This document shows, piece by piece, positions 24,265 to 35,240 of a stretch of DNA of 64,000 nt. The notes beneath the pieces are model-generated. The model saw only the letters and a program-made list of their open reading frames with translations. It searched no databases and was not told the DNA's origin. Source of the stretch: Tenrec ecaudatus (taxonomy: Eukaryota > Chordata > Mammalia > Afrosoricida > Tenrecidae); contig NC_134535.1 in the NCBI RefSeq assembly GCF_050624435.1, positions 127,459,731 to 127,523,730 of the forward strand, given 5' to 3'. A program made the position numbers and the translations under genes. Within the stretch, counting starts at the first letter, position 1. The number at the start of each line of letters is the position of its first letter.

Positions 24265-24405
24265 TTTTTTTTTCCAATAAGGAGCGTGACCTTATGCCAT
24301 CTTGATTTTGGACTTCACACTCCAGAACTATCAAACAATAAATGTCGGTTGTTTTAAGTCACCAAGATTGTGTTAATTTGTTAGAGCAGTCCTAGCAGAC
24401 TAAGT
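24265..24405 (+). repeat. LTR remnant, MaLR-like 3' end
   Basis: 'gccatcttgattttggactt', 'actccagaactatcaaacaa', 'taaatgtcggttgttttaag' and 'tcctagcagactaagtaaaa' match the layout of the 3' end of ancient MaLR LTRs. The 5' part is not recognisable. Confidence 0.6.
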
Positions 24406-24750
24406 AAAACTCCTCATCTCCACAAAACAGCTAGCAGGGTGCCTGGTACCTGGAAGGTATTCACTAAACGAGAAATCCTTCCTCTACTAGGAGAAATCCT
24501 TTGTCTGTTGGGGAACTCTTGTCTCTGCTAGGACAGAAGAGAAAAGGAGCTGGGAGGAGAGGAGAGGGAGGCTTTGCAGATGCTGGATCCATGAGCTGAG
24601 CACAAGATGTGCTTGGGGAGTAGTGTTATTGAGCAACAAGGAAACCTTCTGAGGTTCCCAGTGTGGGTAAGGGTGGGCATCGTCTGTTGTGGCTGCGGTA
24701 CGGGGCTGGGGACAGGAGGAAGTCTAAGTCTGCTGATGCTAGACATGAGC
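24406..24750. other. Intergenic, no feature recognised
   Basis: Unassigned. It contains a local 'aggagaaatcct' repeat at 24480-24500. Confidence 0.45.
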
Positions 24751-24754
24751 AGAA

Positions 24755-24789
<35 letters not shown>

Positions 24790-24999
24790 AGAAGAAGAAG
24801 AAGAAGAAGAAGAAGAAGGAGGAGGAGGAGGAGGAGGAGGAGGAGGAGGAGGAGGAGGAGGAGGAGGAAGAGGAGGAGGAGGAGGAAGTGGAGGAGGAGG
24901 AGGAGAAGGAGGAAGAGGAGGAGGAGGAAGAGGAGAAGGAGGAGGAGGAGGAGGAGGAAGAAGAGGAGGAGAAGGAGGAGGAGGAGTAGGAGGAGGAGG
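24751..24999 (+). repeat. (AAG)n/(AGG)n polypurine microsatellite, about 250 bp
   Basis: An almost pure purine strand: (AAG)n for the first 70 bases, then (AGG)n with scattered AAG interruptions. Only isolated pyrimidines break it (near 24890 and 24987). The long poly-Arg/Glu/Lys and poly-Ser/Pro frames over it are artefacts of the repeat. Confidence 0.98.
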
Positions 25000-25499
25000 C
25001 TCCCGCAAAAGAGGAAGAGTGTGGGGTGGGAGGTGAAGGGCTTCTAGGACTCACACTGCTGCCTCCCTCTGGCTGCTCCTGTCCTGCCTATACTTTCCAT
25101 GGTGTCAAGGGGGAACCAGAGACTGCCAGGATTACAGGACATGCCCTGAACGTCTGAACGCCTGCTTTCCAAAGGTGTCGTGTGGATGTGGGAAGGGGGA
25201 AGGAACAAGCAGCAATCAGGATGGGCTAAAGATCTGAGGACTTTGTTTTCTGAGAACCCTGAGAACCTATCTGGCTTTTTATACCCCTCTGACTATGAAG
25301 AAAGGTGAAATTAATATGCTTTTTTAAAAAATCCCTGGGGACCCAGGCCATGTACCAACACTGGGACATTGAATCCTGGATCTTCAAGGTGCACAAAACC
25401 CTCCAAAGGCCTCACCAGAGGGATCCTAGGACATGTAGTTAACCTATCCTTGTTCAATCTCCCTCTCTCACTAGTGTTTTAAATTAGTACCATGGGCTA
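25000..25499. other. Intergenic, no feature recognised
   Basis: Unassigned. The part after 25350 may belong to the older L1 3' UTR that is clearer from 25500. Confidence 0.4.
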
Positions 25500-26468
25500 A
25501 TCAATAGCACCATAAACAGAAGATCGTTACGTTCAAGGGAGATGATTGATACCACAAATTAACAAGGATATCTCTAAGGTGAACCAGAGGCAGAGAAAAT
25601 ACATAGCTTCACAAATGGATTTGGGGCTTACATTTAATCCTGGCTCTCACCTTCATGAAGGAAGCACAGAAGATGTGGGCGCTATAGCAACATGTGGGGA
25701 AGAAATGGATAGAATAGTGTCTGGGGTCTTAAAGGCTTATTTCTCACAAGCAGCCATCTAAGTGAGACATTAACTAAGTGCACATGGAAAAAGCACACCA
25801 ACATCCGAGATCCAAGGATTGTAAATTATATAATTCTAATCTAATGGAGGAAGAGTTGAATTGTGAGATTCCCATATGCAGAAGGCTATACATGACAGTG
25901 CAAGCCCAAAATACACGTGCGGGATCGACAGAAGACATAAGCTTCTGGTGATTTCCTTTTAACCATACATGAGGGACGGGAATAACCCGGTGATCAGAAA
26001 GAGTGCTTTGGAGGGGCAAATATATAGTAGATGAAAATCTTAAATCTTAATTGAACAGTTAAAACCTTGTCCCTGGATCTCTCCTCTGATAGACTTTGGG
26101 CCCAATCTGGTCTTTAATATTCTGTGTATTTAAAAAAAATATTGGGGTTTATTTCTGTTGTATTTTGTCATTGTTGGTAGTGCTCTTGAATCTTTGTTAT
26201 GTGTATTTTTGTGTGTTTTTCAGTGTATGAAACCCAAGATAGGTGATTCTATAGATATAACAACTAGAATAAAGCTTTGGGGGAGGAGGTATGGTGAGGA
26301 AGATGGGGGTAGGGAGTAGGGGGAGCTAATGTCAAGGAGTTCAAGAAGGAAGGAAATATTTTGAAACAGATTTGGGGAGGAATTGTACAACATTGCTTGA
26401 TGTGATTGGGTTATGGAATGGTATGATGCCAGGATTATCACCTAATAACATGGTTTGGGGGCGGAGAT
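25500..26468 (+). mobile_element. LINE-1 3' UTR, older subfamily
   Basis: Diverged relative of the long 3' UTR. The core reads 'gtctggggtcttaaaggctt' and 'cacaagcagccatctaagtg' near 25718-25762. Downstream are 'agtgtatgaaacccaagata', a G-rich tract, 'gatgtgattgggttatggaa' and 'acctaataacatggtttggg'. The end matches the element at 13561-13815. Confidence 0.75.
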
Positions 26469-27794
26469 GTGATGCATCCTGCAAGTGAAATGCAAATTTG
26501 TGAACTAAGACTCACATTCCCGACAATAGATTTGAAAATATATGTTTAACATTTTGGGAATATCATAGTTGAGTGTAATCTAGCATCAGGGCCCGTCTTC
26601 GTTCAGAAGGCAGATGACAAGCAGGGTCTGTATAGAGCTGATTCCTGTAATATGGAGGTCCACTCTAATTCATTCATCATTCTGATACCAGGTGTCGTTC
26701 TCACCCTGGGCCCTGCCCACTACCCACCATCACAATACTCTCTACGTCTCTGCTGGGACCAATGCTTTGTTGCAAACACCACGCAGAACTAACAGACCAT
26801 ATTTATGATTAATAACTTATTAAGGAACTAGCCAGCTACAATGCAGGAGGCAGAATACAATTAATCAATCAGGACAACCTCCAACCAAAGTATCTCTTAG
26901 CTTCTTTTCTGCTGTGCCCACAAGCAGGGTCTTCCCTTGGCAATATCAGTTGATGGCCTCTGCCTCCGATATCTGCCTTTCTTGGGCAAGTGTTTCAGCT
27001 CTCCAGCTCTGGTAGAAAGCCTCATGTGGAAAGGCATCCAGCTCCCTCCCTGGACCAGCAATCCCACTGAAGTCATTTCTCATTCGCCATTGACCATCAA
27101 GACCACCATGTTGTTTTGCACCATTTTCCTGGTTCCTGCCTCTCCTATTGCTGCCACCGTTTCTCTGACACTTGGTTCAGCTGTGCTGGCCACAGCTTCT
27201 TTCCATCTTCAGTGTGACAACTTTCATTTCTGGGTTTAGAAAGCCCTCAGCTCAGAGACCCCTGGACCCAAAGAATGTGCTCTACTCTGATAGCTTCTTG
27301 TAGGTAATGAGATTCACCCTGAATTTCCATGGGATTAGCCTTTACTTCAATTTCAAAGCATGACCTTCCCTGTTGGGCCACAAAGTGAGCAATCCCTACA
27401 AGGCCAAGTAATCTTTATTGGTAGGGTTTTTGCACCACCCTGCCATGTAAGGTGCACAAAATAGACCAATCACAGGGTATTAAATGACCCAATCAATTCT
27501 TTTTGCTTGAATTATAAACTAAAGGCCCAAAAGGTCACACAGAAAGAGAACACGTTGTGCTCTATCAAGAAACTGACAGCTGTGGTTGCCTTTGGAGATG
27601 GAACTAGGAAACGGTTAAGGGTCCAGCCATTCCAGTTTTAGTACTGAAAATTCCAGGTCCCCAAACTCTGCCAGTCTAGGGTAAACTGGGATAGTTGGGA
27701 GGAAAGAGACTGGCCTTTTTATTGTGCATCCTGGTGTATATTTTGCATTTGTACATTTTCCTGGCACTTTTATTACCTAGACTCCTAAAATACT
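26469..27794. other. Unassigned, possibly an unrecognised dispersed repeat
   Basis: I cannot place this stretch. A T-rich to A-rich drift toward the L1 ORF2 at 27795, and 'ccaagtaatctttattggta' (a reverse AATAAA), could belong to an unrecognised LTR or LINE, but there is no paralogue in the window to compare. No gene is supported. The open frame at 26937-27239 has no known domain. Confidence 0.35.
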
Positions 27795-28611
27795 CCATAT
27801 ACAATATGTGCAGTGTATAATTAATCAAATACTAAACATACAAACTCGTGGACAGCAAAAAGCATGTAAGATCAACATAGAAAAATCAGTTGGAATCTTG
27901 TACATTAAAGAAGGGACTCTGAGTAGGAAATTAAAAGAGAAATACCATTTAAATAATTGCCACAAAGATAAAATAGTTAGGAGTAAATCTAATCAGAAAA
28001 ATAAGACTGATACAAAGAAAAATATAAAATGCCACTACAGTAATTCAAAAGAAACTTACACAAATGCAGGAATGTCCTATGTTCATGGATAGAAAGGCTC
28101 AATATAGTGAAAATGGCAATATTACCAAGATCACTCTATAAAATCAGTGTAATGCCAATCCAAGTCCCACACCATTCTTTAAAGAAATGAAAAAACCAAT
28201 TGTCAACTTTTCATTGAAAGAAAATAAATCTAGGCTAAACAAAACAGTACTGAAAACCAAAATAGAAAAAGTAGAAAACTTGTCACTACAGATTTCAAAA
28301 CCTATTGTGCAGTCATGATAATCAAAACAGTTTAGTATTGGTACAGGGAAAGCTAAGTGGACCAATTGATTAGAACAGAGAACCCAGAAATAAAACCAAG
28401 CACCTACAGACACCTGATTTTTGACAAAGGATTAAAACACAATAAGAGGGGAAGAGATAGCCTTTTCAATAAATGGTGATGAAAAAAAATCAGATTTCTG
28501 CCTGCAAAAGAATGAAGCGGGACCCATCCTCACACCATGTATGAAAACAAACTCAAGACTGATAAAAGATCTAAATGTAAACCCAGAACCATAAAAATAA
28601 TCAATGAGGGG
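27795..28611 (+). pseudogene. Old LINE-1 ORF2 remnant (first segment)
   Basis: Degenerate ORF2 RT/C-terminal sequence. 'agatcaacatagaaaaatca' and 'atgttcatggatagaaaggc' are followed by 'ataaaaataatcaatgagg', which aligns with 30992-31009 of the younger L1. Stops in all frames. The same element resumes at 34058 after a 5.4-kb insertion. Confidence 0.8.
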
Positions 28612-29521
28612 ACTTCTGGTAAGATGGTAACCAAGTACCACAGACCAGAGGGACTCCACAGACATCCGCGCTAGAGAGCATCTGAGAGGGGAATTCCATG
28701 CCACCGGGTCACAGGAGGTGCTTCATAAAGATAAGTAGACACAGATTCGCAGATTTTGAGTTGCTGTGGGCTTTGGGTTTACTACTGTGGAGACTGGCTA
28801 AAGCTTAACCTTAGCCCCACCACAGTCTTGGCCAGAGCCAGGCTCCTTTGGCTGGTCCAAGAGCTTTACTTCAACAGGGATAACTCGCTGCCACCTCTGG
28901 GCAGGGTTTAAACCCCTCCAGCCCCATGGTTAGGCAATCGGGGCTCAGCTATACCTTTACTTTTGTTTCTTCCTTCCCCCCACCGTCTCAGTGGACTCAG
29001 GTTTTTTTCTCCTCTTCTCTTTCTTCTCACACGCCCCTGCCAACCTCCAGGCCACTCCCCTTTGCCTAGGGATATTACGCCCACCGTCCACCCAGCTGAG
29101 GGAGTTCCCACCCTCTGCAGCTGGGGAAATCCTGCCAACCTTCCTCTGCTGGGGAACTCACGCCTACCCTCCAAGGCCCTTTAAGTGGCTGCAGGAACTC
29201 CTGCCTGCACTTTGGGGCGCTGCACTTAACTTGGGAACCTCTGACCGCCTTCCATGGTGCTCTACGTGGCTGAGGGAACTTCCTCTTGCCTGCTGGTGTG
29301 CCTCACATAGCCTAAGGCAGCGCTGACAACACTCTCCAGTGCTCCACCCTGCTGTGGGAACCTCCGTCCAACCTACGCAGCAATCTGGCAGACTAGGGAA
29401 ATTCTGTCCATCATTTGTGGTGCTCTACACAAAAATCGGCACACCTACCTACCCTCTGAGGCACTTATGTTGCAGCAGGCACCCCCCCCCCCCATGCCCT
29501 CTGAGGGCATACAGATTTCTC

Positions 29522-31890
29522 TCTCTGACCACTATGCCATAAGGCTGGGTCAAGAAACAAAGGCAAACACTTGGAGGATGAACAACTCCCAAACTCTTTC
29601 CATGATGCTAGTATAACTTTGATACCTAAATCAGGCAAGGATCTCTCAAGAATCAAGAATGACACACCAGTATCCCTAATGAATATCAATGCAAAAATTC
29701 TTAACAAAATCCTGGCCAATAAAATACAAAAGTATATAAAACAAATAATTTACCATGAACAAGTGGGATGCATACCAGGGATGCAGGGATGGTTCAACAT
29801 ATGAAAGACCATTAGTATTATCCACCACATTGACATGAAAACTTATAAGAACCACATGACAGTATCAATTGATGATGAAAAGGCATTCGACAACATCCAA
29901 CAGCAAATACGGTTTAAGACACTTAAAGAAGATAGGAATGGAAGGAAAATTCCTCAATATAATATAAGCTATACATGAAAAACCAACAGCCAAAGTGGTA
30001 GCCAATGGAGAAAAGATGAACACAATCCCACTGAAAAAGGGGACCAGAGAAGGATGCCCCTTGTCACCACTCTTATTTAACATCATACTGGAGGTCCTAG
30101 TTAACAAGGCAAAGAAACAACATCAAAGGTATTTTCCTGGGGAAGTAAGAGGTGAACTATCGCTATTCACACATGATATAATTTTATATATGGAAAATCC
30201 CAAAAGCTCCACAAGGGGAGTACTAGAAGCAATAGAGGTATATGGCAGAGTGGCAGCATCGCAGGTCAACAAACAGAAGTCTATCCAACTGCTACACACA
30301 TTAGACAAGACCATGGAAGAGGGGATCACAAAGGTAGTACCCTTCATAATAGCCAAGCACAAATTGAAATATGTAGGGATATGCCTGACTAAAAAACCCA
30401 AAAGATTTGTACTACAAAAACTACAGAAAACTATTACAAGAAACCAAGAGTGACCTCAAATAATGGAAGAATATCCCATGTTTGTGGATCAGAAGACTGA
30501 ATATAGTAAAGATGCCAGTTCTGCCCAAGGCACTATGTAAGTTTAATGCAATCCCAATACAAATACCATCATCTTTCTTCAAAGAATTGGAAAAACTGAC
30601 TACCGACTTCATATAAAGAGGGAAGAAGCCCAGAATTAGCAGAGAACTCCTTAAGAAGAAGGACAGAGTAGGAGGGCTTTCTTTACCTGACTTAAGCACC
30701 TATGATACAGCCACAGTGATGAAAACAGAGTGGTATTGGCATAATGATAGATATTCAGACCAATGGAAAAGAACTGAAAACCCAGAAATAAAATCATCAG
30801 CACACAGACAACTGATCTTTGATAAGGGCCCCAAAAATATCAAATGGGAAATGATGCCCTCTTCAACAAGTGGTGCTGGAAAGAATAGATTTCTACCTGC
30901 AGAAAAATGAAGCAAGACCCTTACCTCATTCCATGCACAAGAATAAACTCAAGGTGGAACACAGACCTTGAGGTAAACCCCCAAACTATTAGGGCCATCA
31001 ATGAGGATATTGGGACAAACCTGAGAGCTTTGGCACAGGGAATACATAGGCTATCAGAAATAGGGACAGACACAAACACAGATGAGGCACAAATTGACAA
31101 GTTGGATATGCTGAAGGTAAAACGCCTGTGTACATTGAAAGAATTCACCAAAAGAGTAATAAGAGAGTCCACGGACTGGGAAACATCTTTAGCAATGACA
31201 CGTCAGACAAAGGCCTTATTACTAAAATCTACAGTACTCTGCTAGCTTCCAAAAAGGAAAAAACAAACAAATTGCCCACTGAAGAGATGGGCAAAGGACC
31301 TGAACAGAAGTTTCACAAGGGCAGAAATCTGAATGGCCAATAAACATATGGGAAAATGTTCCCAATCATTAGCCATAAGAGAAATGCCCATTAAAACAAC
31401 TGTGAGATACCACCTAACACCCTCAAATATAGTCCAATTTAAAAGATCAGAAAGCAACAAGTGTTGGAGGAGCTGTGGTGAGTTAGGAACTCTTGTCCAC
31501 TGTTGGTCGCATGTACAGCCACTATGGAAATCGATTTGGCAATATCTGAAACAGATGGAAATTGAGCTACCATACAATCCAACAATCCCCCCGACTGGGC
31601 ATATAGCCATAAAAGGCAAGAAACAAACCACAGCCAGATATCTGTGTTCCAGTGTTCATTGCGGCACAGTTCACAACTGCAAGGAGTTGGAAACAACCCA
31701 AATTTCCATCAAATGATGAACAGATTAAAAAACTGTGGTACATACATACAATGGAGTACTAAACATCCTTAAAACGCAGTGATGAACGCATGAATCACAT
31801 TGCTGCATGGGAAGAACTGGAGGAAATTATGCTAAATGAAGTAAACCAAGCACAAAAGGACAAGTATGACATGAGTCCCCTGAGGTAAGC
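29522..31890 (+). pseudogene. LINE-1 ORF2 pseudogene (RT and C-terminal domain)
   Basis: Reverse-transcriptase blocks are clear: '[20 protein letters not shown]' (29604-29663), the 'GMQGWFNI' block, and 'GTREGCPLSPLLFN' (30040-30081). At the catalytic motif the aspartate pair is broken: the expected Phe-Ala-Asp-Asp reads Phe-Thr-His-Asp (about 30163-30174). Downstream are the C-terminal 'KMKQDPYLIPCTRINSRWN'-type block and the cysteine-rich end near 31460-31520. Stop codons after 29802 and at several later points, plus the missing endonuclease, mean no active protein. Confidence 0.88.
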
Positions 31891-34057
31891 TTAAAAATGC
31901 TAAAGGGGAATAGGGGAAAAGTTACTGTATACATAAATTCCTGGGGTGAGGTCAGACTAATCCAGAGATACATATAGCAATCAACTAAAAAGGAGGGGGA
32001 AATAAAAAAAGAAGGCATGTGTGGCAGGGGAAAAGGGCACTAACCCACCCAAAGGGAGGGTGTTGTTTTTATCTCCACAGCATAGGGAGAGAGGGACCAA
32101 ACTTCAACCCAGTGCACTGAGACATGAATGTAACATGTTGCATGATGCAGGGGACCAATAGAGAGGTCTGTGGGACTGGCCCCAATCCCAACTATGTGCA
32201 CACCCCACCCCTCCCCCCAGAATAATTCACTTGAGAGAACAGCACAGAAGCTATAGTTCAGAGAGAGGGGCTCGTCTGATCAGAGTACACAGGAGCAAAT
32301 GAAGAGGGAAGGAGAGAGAATGGAACACATCCTGGCCCACCAAGCCCTGAGGACTATATTCTAGCTCAGAGCAGTCAATGCACAGAGAGGACGATAGGGC
32401 TGGCCCCACTATGAGACATGATGCCCCTCACTGACCCATAGTGCTATGAGGGACAACAGTGGAGGCACCGTATGGGAATTGTGCCCAATTTGACTCCACT
32501 ACACTGGGGCGAAATGCTAAGAGCTTGCAACAGAGCAGCAAGGGGAGCAAAGCAATGAAGTCCTCTGGGAATACCAAAAATAGACTTTGGGGACAGGGTG
32601 TGCTGTGATACTCCTAAAGGTCAACAAACAGACCTGGAATTATTTATAGGGTTTTCTGGTTTTTGTTTTCTTTTGTTGTTTGGTTTTGCTCTGTCTTGAG
32701 TTTGTGCTTATTATTGTCTCTGCACGTCTATCTAGATAAGATAGGCAGGATAAACAATCTGGAGGAGAAAACAATGGGACCAATGGTTCCGGGGGACATG
32801 GGAAAGGGGGAGGCAGGGGAAAGCAAGTGGGTGTTAACAAACCCAGGGACAAGAGAGCAACAAGTGATCTAAAATCAACAGTGAGGAGGGCATAGGATGC
32901 CTGGTAGGGCTCAATCAAGACTAATGTAACTGAGAGGAATTACTGAAACCCAAATGAAGGCTGAGCATGATAGTGGGACAAGAGGAAAGTAAAAGGAAAT
33001 AGAGGACAGAGCTAGGAGGCAAAGGGCATTTATAGAGGTCTAAATACAGGCATGTACATATGTAAATATATTTATATATAATGATAGGGAAATAGATCTA
33101 TGTACATATATTTACATTTTAAATATTAAAGTCTCAGATTGACATTGGGCCTCTACTCAAGTACTCCCTTAATGTAAGAATACTTTGTTCTATTAACCTG
33201 GCATTCCGTGATGCTCATCTTCCTGACACAATCACTGAAGACAAAAGTGCATAAGCAAATGTGGTGAAGAAAGCTGATGGTGCTCGGCTATCAAAAGATA
33301 TAGTGTTTGGGGTCTTAAAGGCTTCAAGACAAACCAGTGGTCATATAGCTGAGAAGCAACAAAGTCCACATGGAAGAAGCACACCAGCCTGTGTGATCAT
33401 GAGGTGTCAATGGGATCAGGTATTGGGCATCAAAGACCCAGAACAAAAAATCATATCAATGTCAATGAAGGGGAGTGCAGAGTGGAGACCCAAAGCCCAT
33501 CTATAGACAATTGGAAATCCCCTTACAGAATGTCACAAGGAAGAGATGAGCCAGTCAAGATAGCACTGATGAAACATACAATTTCCTCTAGTTCTTTAAT
33601 GCTTCCTGCCCCTCACTATCATGACCCCAATTCTACCTTAAAATTTGGCTAGACCAGAGCAAGTACACAGGTACAGATAAGAGCTGGAAACATAGGGAAT
33701 CCAGGGCAGATAAACCCCTCAGGACCAATAATGAAAGTAGCAATACCAGGAGGGGAAGGTGAAGGTAGGAGGAGAAAGGGGAAACTGATCACAATGATCT
33801 ACATATAACCCCCTCCCAGGACAACAGAAAAGTGGGTGAAGGGAGATATTGGTCAGTGTAAGACATGAAAAAAAAATTTTTTTTAATTACCCAGGGTTCA
33901 TGAGGGAAGGAGGGGAAAAATGAGGAGCTGGCATCAAGGGCTCAAGTAGAAAGCAATTGTTTTGAGAATGATGATGGCAACAAATGCACAAATGTGCTTG
34001 ACACAATGGATGGATGTATGGATTGTGATAAGATCTGTATGAGGTCCCAATAAAATG
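31890..34057 (+). mobile_element. Long LINE-1 3' UTR (reference copy for this window)
   Basis: This is the longest example of the 3' UTR family seen as truncated copies throughout the window. In order: a G/A-rich start; 'cctggcccaccaagccctga' (32331); a T-rich block at 32640-32720; 'acaaaaatcatatcaatgtc' (33445); the core around 33300-33420; a weak polypurine tract near 33750-33780 and 33905-33920; and the end at AATAAAATG. It shares the repeated 3' end 'gtgcttgacacaatggatg' with all copies. Confidence 0.88.
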
Positions 34058-34571
34058 ATTTTTAAAAACTATGCAAAATAGGGGTAAAGTTAAGGACCCT
34101 AATAAACCAGAACCCAAACTTATTGTCAAGTGGTTTCCAACTCATAGTGACCCTGGAGGACAGGGTAGAACTGCCCCTGTGGGTTTCTGAGACTGTAACC
34201 CCTTATGGGAAGCACACAATCTTGTCTTTCTCCCGTGGAGCAGCTACTGGTTTTGAACTGCTGACCTCAGCAGTTCAATGTGTAATCACTGTACCTCCAC
34301 GGTTTAAGGACCCCAATGCGAGACATAAATATATCATCAAACATAATAGGAAAAAATTTCACACTACAGAAGATAAAATAGAGTATTTGGACCTTCTAAA
34401 ATATGACATTTATGTACATCAAACGATTTTATGAAAAGATAAACCACAGATTGGGAAAAATATTTGGCAATGATATATTGGATAAATACCTAATTTCAAA
34501 AATCTCTAGAAAAATAAAAAACCTTAATGAGAAAAACACAACAGCCCAATTAAAAAACAGACAAAAGCTAT
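34058..34571 (+). pseudogene. Old LINE-1 ORF2 remnant (second segment, SINE inside)
   Basis: Continues the element broken off at 28611: 'atatgacatttatgtacatc' and 'aaaaatatttggcaatgata' are old ORF2 C-terminal sequence. It contains the AfroSINE at 34104-34303 and is then cut by another repeat at 34572. Confidence 0.75.
34104..34303 (-). repeat. AfroSINE with target-site duplication
   Basis: Full reverse-strand SINE flanked by 'ttaaggaccctaat' (34090-34103) and 'ttaaggaccccaat' (34304-34317), 13 of 14 identical. The duplication shows insertion by target-primed reverse transcription into the old L1. Confidence 0.93.
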
Positions 34572-35045
34572 TGTGTTAGTCTGAGTAGACTAGAGAAACA
34601 AATCCACGGACACAGATATGTGTATAAGAAAGAGATTTCTAAACAAGAGCAATAGAACAATGAGACAACATCCCAGCCCAGTCCAGACCAAGTCCATAAG
34701 TCTGATATTAGCCCGCATGTCCAATACCAATCTATAAAGTCCTCTTCAGACGCATGAAACACATGCAATGATGCTGAATGTAGAAGATCACAGGCCAGTG
34801 GGTAGAAAGTCTTTGGATCCAGTGTCATTAGAAATACCACAGCACTGGCAGGGGTATCTGCATCAGGGTGGGTCCATGTGTCTTGTCAGCTGCTATGTCT
34901 CCCAGGGAGTGCCAGAGAGAGGTGTCTCCAGCCTCCAAGGAGGAAGTACCAGATTTCCCAGAATTCTCAGAAGGCCATGCCCACACAGAAACCTCATTGG
35001 CTATGATCCTTAGACTACCCTTTCACTCATAATCCTCTCAAATTG
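34572..35045 (+). repeat. Interspersed repeat, same family as 39776-40295
   Basis: 'gtctgagtagactagagaaa', 'caaatccacggacacagata', 'acatcccagcccagtccaga' and 'gcatcagggtgggtccatgt' align with the reverse of the 39776-40295 copy. It lacks that copy's 3' end ('ggcacaataaac'). Confidence 0.75.
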
Positions 35046-35240
35046 ACAATTATATAAATATCATAGCTACGAATGGACAATTTAATAAAGAGGATATCCA
35101 GGTCAGCCAACAATCATATTAAGAAATGCTTGTTTTCATTATCCGTAAGAGAAATATGAGATACCACCTCACACCGACACTTTAAAATAAATTTTTAAAA
35201 GTGAATGCTGGAGAATGTGGAGAGATTGCAAAACTAATGC
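35046..35240 (+). pseudogene. Old LINE-1 ORF2 remnant (third segment)
   Basis: 'cattatccgtaagagaaata' and 'tgagataccacctcacaccg' and 'agtgaatgctggagaatgtg' are ORF2 C-terminal sequence that continues the element split by the nested insertions. Confidence 0.75.

Larger units (their letters stand above)
28612..34057 (+). mobile_element. LINE-1 with intact 5' end but large internal deletion
   Basis: A retrotransposon inserted into an older L1. It begins 'ggggacttctggtaagatgg', the usual mammalian L1 5' start, and has a GC-rich 5' UTR to about 29500. ORF1 and nearly all of the endonuclease are absent. A short endonuclease piece (Ser-Asp-His followed by Tyr-Ala-Ile) lies at about 29522-29560 and is joined straight to the reverse transcriptase. 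ORF2 runs, with stops, to about 31890. A 3' UTR of about 2.1 kb ends in AATAAAATG plus an A-rich tail. No target duplication could be found. It is not competent to move. Confidence 0.88.

Noticed and set aside
24751..24999. CRISPR-like or satellite array
   Set aside because: Period is 3 bp with no spacers. It is a simple repeat in a mammalian genome.
24607..25054. Basic, acidic and Ser/Pro-rich repeat proteins
   Set aside because: Artefacts of the (AAG)n/(AGG)n microsatellite in different frames.
28612..29520. CpG-island promoter of a host gene
   Set aside because: The GC-richer block has the start sequence and position of an L1 5' UTR and is followed by L1 ORF2.
29985..30453. Functional reverse-transcriptase gene
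   Set aside because: It is L1 ORF2 with an altered catalytic motif, missing endonuclease, and stops before and after the frame.
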